64,000 nt of DNA from Lingula anatina (lineage: Eukaryota; Brachiopoda; Lingulata; Lingulida; Lingulidae): positions 1,029,947-1,093,946 of the forward strand of contig NW_019775746.1 of NCBI RefSeq assembly GCF_001039355.2, read 5' to 3'. The position numbers and the translations under genes were made by a program. Shown one piece after another: positions 11,204-20,869 of the stretch (position 1 is its first letter; every line of letters begins with the position of its first letter). The notes below the pieces were generated by a model, which ran no database searches, was not told the DNA's origin, and was given only the letters and a program-made list of their open reading frames with translations.

Positions 11204-11696
11204 CAGTGAGGCCCAGATATTCTGCAAGGATCTTAGAAGAAGTCACGTAGTCTTCTTTCGTATTGGCATCCATACGCTGGAAAACCGTTCGAGCTTTTCG
11301 TCTCCAGTGTTCTGATCCAGTCAACAGCGGGTAGTCGGTTGGCATCTGAAACGGTTTCTGTAAGCGAGAGAAGAAAAAGAATAAAGACAAAAGTATGCTG
11401 TTGTAAGGTTTAAACATCGCTAAGAAACTTAACTTGTATCCGATAAAAAGAATTGTTTATTATAAGATGATCACGCACCTTCTTCAATCTCAAGGATCGG
11501 TTTATATTACCACTCCTCGGGTTGGTTGGAAAAATCTTGGAAATCCCAGGTGAAGCCCGTTGCCGGATATCCATGTTTGAGATAAGTCGATAAGCTTTAC
11601 CAGTTTATTTACTGGTTGGAAACATACAGCTAACTTGCCTTCTGCAGGTCCCATGAATCTGGATAATCCTCGGATAGGTATGATAATCCTAGACAT
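11204..11696 (-). pseudogene. SCP array copy 3: exons A and B decayed, exon C absent
   Basis: On the minus strand the exon A relic is 11696-11479 (starts MSRIIIPIRGLSRFMGPAEG). A 5-bp insertion after GTGGTAA shifts the frame into a stop. The exon B relic is 11345-11204 (MPTDYPLLTGSEHWRRK); a 15-bp in-frame deletion removes five residues of the EF-hand 1 loop (DANTKEDY instead of DANADGYLTKEDY). The exon B donor is GA instead of GT when compared with the intact ACTG/GTGAGT of other copies. No exon C lies downstream on this strand. It cannot make an SCP. Its exon A and upstream 200 bp form an inverted match with 16900-17110. Confidence 0.85.
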
Positions 11697-11917
11697 GGTG
11701 AACACCGAGAAAGCTGACGTACATGTACTAGAGATTTCAAAATGAACCATCTGCCCAAATCTTACCCTGATCTTACCTTTATTCAACGTTTGGGAGTGTT
11801 ATAAAAGTTACCAGACTGGAAAGAAAAATTGAAAGAAATAAGAACTGAACAACCTTAATATTGCGTAATACTTTAAAATGGATTCAATAGACGGGTGCCT
11901 GCTGGAGCGTGCAGTCA

Positions 11918-12084
11918 CAGGCCCGTAACCAGATATTTCAAAAGGGGGGTTCTTTTCTGATAAAGTGGACCTTTTACCATGAAACTTCCATGTACCTTGA
12001 TTATATTTCACCCAGAGGGGACCTTTTCCCTGCAAATAGGGGGGTTCTTTCGAACCCCCCGAACCCCCCCTGGCTACGGGCCTG
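11918..12084. mobile_element. MITE, CAGGCCCGTAGCCAG family (copy 1), 5-bp target duplication
   Basis: Inverted ends CAGGCCCGTAACCAG and CTGGCTACGGGCCTG are flanked by the exact direct repeat AGTCA (11913-11917 and 12085-12089). The interior carries the GTGGACCTTTT and GGGACCTTTTCC words shared with the copies at 45983 and 46826. Non-coding. Confidence 0.88.
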
Positions 12085-12183
12085 AGTCATGACCTTTATA
12101 CATAAGAATGAGGGCAGATATTGTGTGCAAAGCGAATAAAAATACAAACATCCAGTCTACGCATGTAACACATGCATTTTAAT

Positions 12184-12189
<6 letters not shown>

Positions 12190-12232
<43 letters not shown>
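12190..12232. repeat. (CA)n microsatellite
   Basis: About 20 CA units after a short (CT)n run. The tract ends directly against an SCP exon C relic at 12233. Confidence 0.9.
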
Positions 12233-12235
<3 letters not shown>

Positions 12236-12346
12236 CGCCTTCACACCTGGGCAGCAGTCGATGGAGACAGAACAAGTCTTAACCAGGAGGAGCACTGTCG
12301 AGACCTTCTGGCATTCCTGAATGAAGAACTTTCATGTAGAAAACGA
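12233..12346 (+). pseudogene. Relic of an SCP exon C 5' half (subfamily II)
   Basis: The frame reads RRLHTWAAVDGDRTSLNQ and continues EEHCRDLLAFLN for about 38 codons without a stop. It aligns with exon C of genes 6 and 9 (RRLELWAAIAGDKTRL, EEHWRNNLALLN). The acceptor is replaced by the CA repeat and the EF-hand 3 and 4 coding part is missing. It is on the plus strand, opposite to the neighbouring copies 3 and 4. Confidence 0.75.
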
Positions 12347-12484
12347 ACAAAATTAATCTGTTATTTCCATGTTAATTAATAAAAGACCCTACAGCCGTTT
12401 CGGCCCGGAGGCCTCATCAGGGGCTCAAACAGATCAAAATACAAACTAAGACTCTGACTACAAACGGCCAATGCGAAACATCGC

Positions 12485-14560
12485 ACAAAAAATACCTTGC
12501 ATTAGCAGACGACAGAAGGTTGCAAAACCGCGATTCAACCGAACAAAACAAAGCATATTTATATAGAGAGAATTCTGATTAACAACATTTCGTCTTTCTG
12601 TGAAATTAAAACGTAAGCAGGATTTAAAAGGGTATACGTGATCAAAACACCTTGAAATTCTTCGCAAACATCTCTACACTAATATCTATGTTTTCGCGAA
12701 CTTCTTTCATTCGTACAGTGCCGTGCCATGCTAACATTAGCTCGATGGAGGGACACATTTCGTTTTGCATCACATGTCTGGCCAGAAAATAGGTTGAGAA
12801 ATGAGCATCCTATTTCATTTTGCGATTATAAAATATTTGAAGTGTTATAAACTCCAAATATCCCTAAGTTATTAATTTGGGCTCCCTAAATAACCTCATT
12901 TTCCTTGTCATTCACCTTCCCACAGACAATGACGCTAATGTAAGGTTAAACCATTTTTGTCGTGGTTAGGAAATGGTTTTGAAAGGTAACAGGGGACACC
13001 TTACAGACTGTCACGCAAACTGAAAATTATAAACAAGTTTTGATGATCGTTTCTTGGTGTCAAGAGAAAAAAACTCCATTTTATACCGTCAAAACTTTTA
13101 GATTACACATTGCGGTTAACCTCATACATATTCTGTTAATCAGCCATACACACACAGACAATTGCATGACAAAATGCACAGAAAAATCTGGTGTCCTTCA
13201 ACCGAGCATTACAAAAGCTCATATATTGAAATGATAAAATAAAAAGCAATGCTATTAAAGAGCTATTTTTTCTTTTTTTATTTAAGCAGATTTTGTATCA
13301 CAAAAAAAAATGTATCACAAAAAAACGTGAAGCTTGAAATCATGAGAAACAGCTCTGCACTATAATATCCCATATTTGGTTTAATCGGTCAATCTCATGT
13401 AAAACTGCAATGTCTCGATACAAAGACATTACCTATTGCATCACTCGAATTGGAACATAAACAGGTATTGTAATCGTTTTTCGGCGTCAAGAAATAAGAC
13501 GGCATTTAATATTGAAAACCTTTGAGCTAACGCACATGTGATAAGCCTTATTCATATACATATTTAATTGATACATACGAGTAATACGGAGCGTTTTTTA
13601 TTCTTACATTTACTGTAATTCTGTCTGAGCTGTCACGTGATTGACGTGTGTCAATATAGCTTCACCATAAAGCCTATTGTTACCGTATGTTTTCTTTGAA
13701 ATCGTATTTGTTTGTATTTAACTGTTATTCATTTTTAGTGGTTACTAAATCACTTAATATTCAGTCAACCAAAGGACCGAGGAACTCATTGTATTTGCTG
13801 TTTGGGTCTTCCCCCAGCCAAAAATCGCGATGCGCCTCACCGAACTCTTTAACGGAGATGTAGCCATTTTTGTTGGTGTCCATGACATCGAAGATCTTCT
13901 TCGAGTGCTCCGTGGGGATGTTTAAACTATGGAAATAAGCAGCGTGTTCCTTGGGAGAAATCTTGCCATCGCCATCTGTATCCATGGTGTTGAATTCCAC
14001 GGGAATGACTCGAGAGAACAGCTCTTGTCGGGCTTTCATGTCGTTGAAGGCCAGGATACGATTCTGTATAAACGCATCGAATGTTACCTCTTCGGCCGTT
14101 TCACCTTTTGGGTTCTTTTCGATCGTTGCCTTCCAGATATGCAAGCGCAGTTTCACAATAGCTTCAGTTTGGTCTTCTGAAAAAATAAAGGATTATTTTT
14201 GAAAAAAGAGAGAGATGTAATGCAACATTTGGCATTTATGGGGCCTTAACCGATGACAATTTATTCTTTTAAACTAAAGAGAATATAATAAAAGAATTGG
14301 AATTCCAGTTTGAAATTATATGAAAAACTACCATTTAGACCCAGATATTGTGCTGCACGCTTCCCACTCAAAACCATGTCTTCTCTGGAAAGACGCCCAT
14401 CATGGTTAGAATCTAAGGCCCTGAATACGGTGCGCATTTTGCGTTTCCAGTGTTCCGAGCCAGTCAGCGGTGGATACTCAACGGGCATCTGAAATACATT
14501 TATTTGTACAAAATTTGACTTAATTTGAATATGGAAACCGTTATGTTTTAAAATGGTGTG
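12485..14560. repeat. Segmental duplication, copy 2 (partner 6750-8805)
   Basis: Direct-orientation partner of the block at 6750. It carries exons C and B of SCP gene 4. The match stops about 70 bp upstream of exon B, so exon A and its promoter were not included in the unit. Confidence 0.85.
13761..14488 (-). CDS. Sarcoplasmic calcium-binding protein, array gene 4 (subfamily I), no exon A found
   Basis: On the minus strand exons are 14488-14332 and 14176-13761 (157+416 nt, 190 aa from the exon B ATG), the usual SCP length. Exon B begins MPVEYPPLTG (EF-hand 1 DSNHDGRLSRED). Exon C begins EDQTEAIVKLRLHIWK and has EF-hand 3 (DTDGDGKISPKE), EF-hand 4 (DTNKNGYISVKE) and LGPLVD. The frame and splice sites (ATG/GTAG donor, TTCAG acceptor) are intact. 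No MSRI-type exon A is present on the minus strand between 14489 and 17083. Either exon B supplies the start, giving a cytosolic protein, or the gene has lost expression. The DNA is close to gene 2, differing for example at GEAHRDFW versus GEGHLDFW. Confidence 0.8.
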
Positions 14561-15460
14561 TTTAATATAATATGCTTGTCGGAAGAGCAATAATAACCAT
14601 ATTGCCGACATTGGTATACAGTTGTAGTATCAAAGTTTTTGAGCCTAGGGTAACAGCGCTGACTGTGCTGTTAAAATTTCATTATCTTCAATGAGAGTAG
14701 GTGGAAATGCCGAAGAACACGAGGAAATAAGATCGAATTCAATTATGAGAAAATTTGATAAAATGAATGTGAATTTTCATTCTTCGGGATACACTTACCT
14801 TACCTTAGCTGGATTTCGGACGTGCTTAGCCAAACAACACTTGCCCTATTCTGAATTTGGGCCAACGCTGCATAATGTATTTCCCATTATATTAAACTAT
14901 TTAAATACAGTAGCTACTCTCACCGGTTTATTATTACCTGCTCACTGAATCAAGAATAAGCAACATCGCATAATGTATTTTTAAACGTTTCTCGCACGAA
15001 AATACAGTATTATCAAGGTACAATGTAGAATTTGAGCATTAGTGACGCAGTGGTGTGGAGCATGTTTGTGGTAATACGCCAAAAAAAAAAAAAAAAAAAA
15101 AAAATAGGGTTGTGTAGAGTAGCATTCATGCGGTAGATTAGTAGCATTATAGAAGCATTTTCAAATATGCTAATTTTATATTTATTATATAATATATATG
15201 ATTTTGCAGCCATAACATTGACATGACACACATTCATGCATGTATACATAGGTACGGCAAACACCGACCTCAACAAAAAAATGATTTGTGCATTCATCTC
15301 TTTGTTCCGGATGTCCCCCTAACCCCCCCCCCCCCCCCCCACCAAATAAAGTAAAAGTAAAAAGTAAAATAATAATAATAATAATAAACAGTATTTACAG
15401 TATTTCAAGCAAAATGAGACCAAACCAAGTGCATCTTTCATCCATTTGCTCCACATATTA
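14489..15460. other. Intergenic, no gene seen
   Basis: Contains an A-tract at about 15080-15104, a C-tract at about 15324-15340 and an (ATA)n run near 15370-15387. An exon A for gene 4 was looked for on the minus strand and not found. Confidence 0.5.
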
Positions 15461-16380
15461 CAGGGGCGTAACCAGACCTTCAAAAATCGTACGCACAGAT
15501 TTTTAAAATTCCCAGCAAAATGTAGACAAACGCAAGAGATGAAGGACAGCGTAATTACAGCATATGTACCACACATCGCAGCTTAATTTCCATTAATAAT
15601 AAAATCATCATTTAGTCAGAAATATTCTCGCGATTAAAAAAAGTTTCAATATTCTTATTACCCAGAAAGGTATATTTATTTAAAAGGAGGCTAGCTTTGC
15701 ATATGTGGAACCCCCCTCGAATAATCCTGGATCCACCTCTGAGTTGAACTAACATACGGTTTCATTCACCTTACATGTGGATGCATGCCTCCCAAAAACA
15801 ACCAATTGTACGACACGACAGAGCTCTGATACATCTAAGTTTAATTATTTGTTTGTAAAAATTGCCCATGTCACCCTGTTAGTTTAATTGGAGGGGTAAG
15901 CTGGGTCAAGTCCGTGTCAAAATTCTTTGAAGCTTTACAGGAAATATTCTTCCTCTGTTTCTCTAGCTCCTTCTTAAACCTGGAGTCCAGATTTTATCTA
16001 GTGCCCCCAGGGTTGCGGGAGCTGCTCTTTGAAAATAACACTCAGGCAGATTTTTAGCTGAGATAAACTGTAACCCAGCGAGAAAGCGTTCGATATTCTC
16101 AAACCCACCCACTCCCGGTGTGACTGAAATGCGCAATACACCGCAATACAGCGCAACACAGTGCAATACACTTCAAAAATCAAATCCAGTTGCAGGGGGG
16201 TCAGAACAATTGTACCTATACAATTGATACAGAGGATTTGTACATATACAGGTGACTTTAATAAGCAGAGGATTTTTTTTTATATTCCGTGAAAAATACA
16301 CTAAATTTATATAAAATAATATGGTTGGCCAAAAAATTGTACGCACAGTGCATCCGTGCGTATGCCTAGTTACGCCCATG
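15461..16380. mobile_element. Non-autonomous transposon, CAGGGGCGTAACCAG ends, 5-bp target duplication
   Basis: Left end CAGGGGCGTAACCAG and right end CTAGTTACGCCCATG are inverted copies with few mismatches. The exact direct repeat TATTA flanks the element (15456-15460 and 16381-16385). The about 920-bp interior has no long frame; near both ends it carries the word GTACGCACAG. At 15727-15742 the interior contains an isolated end (CCTGGATCCACCTCTG) of the family at 21647, so older insertions are nested in it. Confidence 0.75.
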
Positions 16381-17083
16381 TATTACACATTTAGTAAAAT
16401 TGTACTTTTCCTATGTGCTCTTTCCTTGTGTCCCGCTCCCCCCCCCCACCACCACCACCAAACCCCTGATTCCATCATGCAGTGCAATGTTCTCGCCACA
16501 CTGCCACACTGCCTCTACTTGACTCTAATCCATCGCTGGTAAGTATATAATGGTAATGGAGTGTACGATTTCAATCAAAAATACACAAACTCGAATATTT
16601 TCTGTGGAAGTTAAAAACTGGCCTTAGTTTGTGATAGCGCAGTTTCTGCGTTTGAGACGAAGAAAGCTAAGTATAGCGGTACATAACTTTTATTCGTGTA
16701 AAAAAAAACACTCCTTTGTTGTGTCATTTGCACGCATGTGCGCGCGCTCTCTCGGGTATTTATGATAGAGAGAAGTACGGTTACATGCGTGGACCGGAAG
16801 TTTGCATTTTTATTCACTTTGCCCACAGTTTTTGCCCTCAATCTTAGGTATAAAGGGCACGAGTGCATGCTCCAGCAGGCACCACTCTGTTGAATCCACG
16901 TTTAAAGCATTACACTATAAAAAAGGTCGTTCGGCTGTCATTTCTTTCAAAATTTTCTTTCAGGCCTGGTAACTTTTATGAAACTCCCAAACTTTTAATA
17001 CAGGTAAAATCAGGGTAAGATTTAAGCAGGTGGTTCATTTTTAAATCTCTAGTACATGTACGTCAGCTTAATCGGCGTTCACC
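16381..17083. other. Intergenic; 3' part is an inverted duplicate of 11690-11890
   Basis: No gene before 16900. From about 16900 the plus strand matches the minus strand of 11697-11890 (words GTAACTTTTATGA, AATCAGGGTAAGAT and CTCTAGTACATGTACGTCAGC), that is, the upstream block of SCP exon A. It leads into the pseudogene at 17084. Confidence 0.6.
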
Positions 17084-17443
17084 ATGTCTAGGATTATCAT
17101 ACCTATCCGAGGATTATCCAGAGTCATGCGACCTGCAAAAGGCAAATTAGCTATGTTTGCATCCAGTTAGGAGATTGGGAAAGATTATCTACTTATCACA
17201 AACATGGATATCCCGCAACGGGCTTCACCTGGGATTTCCAAGATTTTTCCAACCAACCTGAGGAATGGTAAACCGACCCTTGATATCCCAACTGAATGCT
17301 CCAAGGATGTCTTTGATATAATGGATGCCAACGGAGATGGCCTTGTTTCGATTGACGAGTTTGCAGAGGGGTTTCTTGAGTTTTGGTTTTCAGAAGATCC
17401 AAATAACATCTACAACCAAGCGTATGGGCCACTCGTTGATTGA
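17084..17443 (+). pseudogene. SCP array copy 5: exon A fused to the end of exon C by deletion
   Basis: The exon A part (MSRIIIPIRGLSRVMRPAKG) runs from 17084 but small deletions shift the frame into a TAG near 17168. At about 17280-17284 the exon A sequence (AACCGACCCTTGA) passes directly into exon C (ATATCCCAACTGAATGCTCC). Exon B, both introns and the first half of exon C are therefore deleted. The junction carries a short overlap (TTGA), as in end-joining. The remaining exon C keeps EF-hand 4 (DANGDGLVSIDE) and ends YGPLVD with TGA at 17441-17443. It is subfamily II by its SEDPNNIYNQ tail. Confidence 0.85.
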
Positions 17444-18602
17444 TCAGTGCGATTAACGAGAACAAGACCGAAGGTTTTGATTTAGATTCTGAATATCACC
17501 GGCAATGGCTTATATAAAAATTAGTTTCGTGAAATTATCGGTACGTTATCTATATTCACAGTTACTAAGTATGCGTAACTTTTCAGAATAGATCCAATTC
17601 AGAGATGGAGCTTTGTGACTTAAAATATATCAGATAAATGACATCCCCATTTTAGATCTTTGTCATTTTGCATAAGCTATCAAAGCTTTAGACTAGATTA
17701 AGTGGGTGATTATTAACATTTTGCCTGAAAATACCTTTTTAAAACAAGTCATGCCAATGTATACGTATAGTAGTGTGAAGCGTTCATAATCATATGCACA
17801 TAGTCAGGCAGGAATAACTGTATTGAAGAGAAGAATGAACAAGGCCACCCATTACAAAGCGTGAAGCCTAATCCTCTAATAAACACTGAATAGATATCCC
17901 TTGGAATAGTATTCAAGTGGGTCGGCCATATTTGACCCTCGGACTAGTTAGTCCCCCATTCAGAATGGGGCCAAAGAAAACAACTGAATACACCATGTAT
18001 ATTGCAGTGTACAGTTGTTTGCACCACACGGCAGACACTCATACATTCGCGCGCTCGAACACTCACATGTGCACACATGCATTCCCACATTCTGGTGCGC
18101 TCTTTCTTTCTCTCTCTCTCTCACACACACACACACATATATATATATATAATGAATAATAGTAAATATTAATGATATTATTAGATCGTATGCCATTTAA
18201 ACATCGATGTCATCCCTGTTGAGATAAAAGGGTTAAATGATTTTGGACATAAAAATATCCGCGAATGTCTCATTAAGTGCAGTTTTATTGCATTCTTGGA
18301 GAACGTGTATTATTAGGTAGTTGGGAAACTAATCCCTTGCACACAATTTATGTCTACTTTCCAGGCATGTCACGTTCACGTCAGCCTTCAATTTTGAATG
18401 ATAGTCAATTCTGGTTTCGTGTCAGTGGATAGTAGGTTTAAAATCCAGCGTTCACCTTGTCTAAGAACATTATAAACTGGTTCCTAAGCACTGCTATGTG
18501 TTATTCCGTTGAATTATGGCAATAAGATCCCCACACCCTGAACTATTTTATTATTTCTTTTGTCAGTCTTGTCACGGTCGAGACAATCCCGAAATTTGAA
18601 TT
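17444..18602. other. Intergenic, no gene seen
   Basis: Contains a (TC)n-(AC)n-(AT)n compound microsatellite at about 18108-18151. From about 18340 it resembles the upstream regions of other SCP copies (TTTCCAGGCATGTCACGTTCACG; compare 21475 and 36515). Confidence 0.5.
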
Positions 18603-18609
18603 AAGGCCA

Positions 18610-18679
18610 TATTCAGGTTTGTTTTGAGCGGATAGTACGTATTCGAATCTCTAGTACGTCTGCGTTCTCGACGTTTGCC
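18610..18679 (+). promoter_or_regulatory. Conserved upstream block of exon A, SCP gene 6
   Basis: ATTCAGGTTTGTTTTGAG, then CGAATCTCTAGTACGTCTGC just before ATG. The CTCTAGTACGTCTG core is shared with genes 5, 7, 9 and 11 at nearly the same distance from the start codon. Confidence 0.5.
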
Positions 18680-20335
18680 ATGTCTAGGATCATTATACGA
18701 GGGTTAACAAGTGCTTACTTTATGCGGCCTGCAACAAGCAGGCTAGCAATACGTTTCCAAGCAGTACGGAAGTTGGGAAGTTTTTTTAACCCTTCGCAAA
18801 CCTGGACAAGCCGTAATGGTTTTGACCCGAGATTTCCGACATTTTCTCAACCTAAGCGAGGAGTGGCAAACCGACCATTGAGATTAAAGAGGGTATGAGA
18901 ATGTTCTCTTTTCAAAAAGAACAATATCTATATTTTTCTATCACTACCATTTCTTAGCAATTAATTAACATTATAATCTCAAATATACAACATTGGCCAA
19001 AAAGGTTGTCCCACCCCCATTTCCATGTACTTTTATTTACAAATGATCACTTCACAGCTGTAAATTGTTAGAAATAGTGCTTTTTATTCCAGATGCCGTG
19101 TCTAACATGATAAATGGTAAAAAATACAAAAAGTGGTGAAAATATACACATTTTATACCATTTAGTCAAATTTATAACAGGTACCCCCTCAAATCCAATG
19201 TTTCACTGTGCATGATTGCTGCAGATGTAAGGAAATGTCTATTTAATTGAAAATGCGCCATCAAATGTCAGCAAATTCACACACAATTAGCATTAGGGTG
19301 TGCTCGTTAATGTTCACGTGCTTAATAGCGTGTGCGTCTACCGCGTACTGCAATTACTTCCTGTAGACGGCGCGACAAGCCTTCAACACGGGTAACAATT
19401 CTGTTTTGTGGGATATTGTCCCATTCTTCTTAAACAGCTTGGGGGAGTTGGTCCACGTTTTGATGGGATTGGTTCTCCTCCTCTGCATTGCACACTCATG
19501 TCACAGTTGATCAGTAAGGTAAATATCAGGGCTCAAAGATGGTGGTTCCATCCTTAGAGCGTTATATTTCTACAACAAATCACTTGCCAGGCGAGAGGTG
19601 TGAGCAAGTGTACAGCCATGATGAAGCCTGGAGTGTACGATTAGTCCGCATTTGGGGAGCATTCCCAGCCCATGGTATTAGTTCTGAACAAAACGTAACT
19701 TGGGCATTTTACTGTAACATTCTCAGCAGAAATCTGACTCCATTTGCAAGAGGTGTCTTCAGGGACAACCTTTTTGACCAATGTTGTGTGTTTTAACATA
19801 AAAATCCCTTTAACTTAAAAGGTTCCGTTGTCTATTTCTTTTGTATTCAAATACTTTTCAGATGCCAACCGACTACCCACTATTGACTGGATCAGCACAC
19901 TGGAAACGAAAAGCTCGAACGATTTTCCAGCGTTTGGATGCCAACGCCGATGGGTACATGACCAAGGAAGACTTTGTGATTACTGCTCAGAACCTTATAG
20001 ATTTTTTGGGGGTCAAAGGTAAATATACCTCTATATTATCCCTTCCCAGGGTCGTAGGCTGTGTTGCCTGGGGATGAGCAGCTGGTGGGAAATGTTTTTT
20101 TCAAACTTATAAAGATATGAAACATTTTCCACAAATCTCTGGAGGGGCAACTGCCCACACCACCCGTTCTTCCCCGATCCTCTCAGCCCAATGCACTGAC
20201 GCTATAAAGTGCAGCAAAACAAAGTTTTTGTACAATGTAGGCCTACTGTCATTTTATTTTTGAAAAAAGCAAGTATGTGAATATACATTAAGATTAACAA
20301 GTGGTGTTTTGAATGAAATACATTTTGCTCACTGG

Positions 20336-20372
<37 letters not shown>

Positions 20373-20869
20373 TGTGGCGTGGGAACCTTTTCTAACTATA
20401 CTGTCAGTCATATTAACACACACAATCTGTTTTGCCTTATTGTTTTGAAGGCATTTAATAACCCCTTTTAGGCGAAAAAGTTGAGCACATTATGAACCGA
20501 CGCCTTGAACTCTGGGCAGCGATTGCTGGAGACAAAACACGTCTCTCCGAGGATGAATACTGTAGCAGCTGTCTGTCATTGGTGAATGAAAGACACTTCC
20601 GACTGGAGTTATGCTATACTTTCATTTGCACGGAGTTCAATACGATTGATATCGATAGTGATGGGTTTATATCCAAGGAAGAGCATGCTGCTTATTTTCA
20701 CAGTGTCAACATCCCAACTACATACTCCAAGGACAACTTTGCTATACTGGACACCGACGGAGATGGTCTTGTTTCAATTGACGAGTTTGCTGAAAGTTAT
20801 CTCGAGTTTTGGTTGACCGAAGATCCAAATAACATTTACAACCAGAACTATGGGCCCCTCGTTGATTGA
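18680..20869 (+). CDS. Sarcoplasmic calcium-binding protein, array gene 6 (subfamily II)
   Basis: Exons are 18680-18892, 19862-20018 and 20472-20869 (213+157+398 nt, 255 aa), with donors GTATGA and GTAAAT and acceptors TTTCAG and TTTTAG. Exon A is a 71-codon Arg-rich leader (MSRIIIRGLTSAYFMRPATS, one Asp, no Glu), presequence-like. Exon B starts MPTDYPLLTG with EF-hand 1 DANADGYMTKED. Exon C begins GEKVEHIMNRRLELWAA and has EF-hand 3 (DIDSDGFISKEE), EF-hand 4 (DTDGDGLVSIDE) and YGPLVD. Exon C is 18 nt shorter than in subfamily I, between the Trp-containing helix and EF-hand 3. Intron 1 holds a Tc1-like element at 18988-19786. Intron 2 holds a (TC)n tract at about 20338-20371. Confidence 0.88.
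18988..19786. mobile_element. Decayed Tc1/mariner-type transposon in SCP gene 6 intron 1
   Basis: Terminal inverted repeats of about 24 bp: the left end is CAACATTGGCCAAAAAGGTT and the right end is its inverse with a G/T difference (AACCTTTTTGACCAATGTTG). TA precedes the left end, as expected for this superfamily; the right flank is TG, probably mutated. The interior encodes a broken transposase C-terminus on the minus strand. Confidence 0.85.
19323..19483 (-). pseudogene. Tc1-like transposase C-terminal remnant
   Basis: On the minus strand the frame reads NVDQLPQAV, stop, EEWDNIPQNRIVTRV, then LSRRLQEVIAVRGRRTRY and a natural-looking stop. This is the conserved end of Tc1-family DDE transposases (PQAVxEEWxNIPQ, then RRxQxVIxARGGHTRY). 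One internal stop and missing upstream catalytic parts show it is inactive. Confidence 0.85.

Noticed and set aside
12370-12415. CCGTTTCGGCCCGGAGGCCTC hairpin-like stretch
   Set aside because: Resembles termini of some retroelements, but without a body or a second copy here it cannot be assigned.
15079-15390. A-tract, C-tract and (ATA)n run as a possible retroposon tail
   Set aside because: Simple low-complexity runs without a body or target duplication.
19539-19796. 85-codon plus-strand frame in SCP gene 6 intron 1
   Set aside because: It is the antisense of the Tc1-like element; the meaningful frame is on the minus strand.
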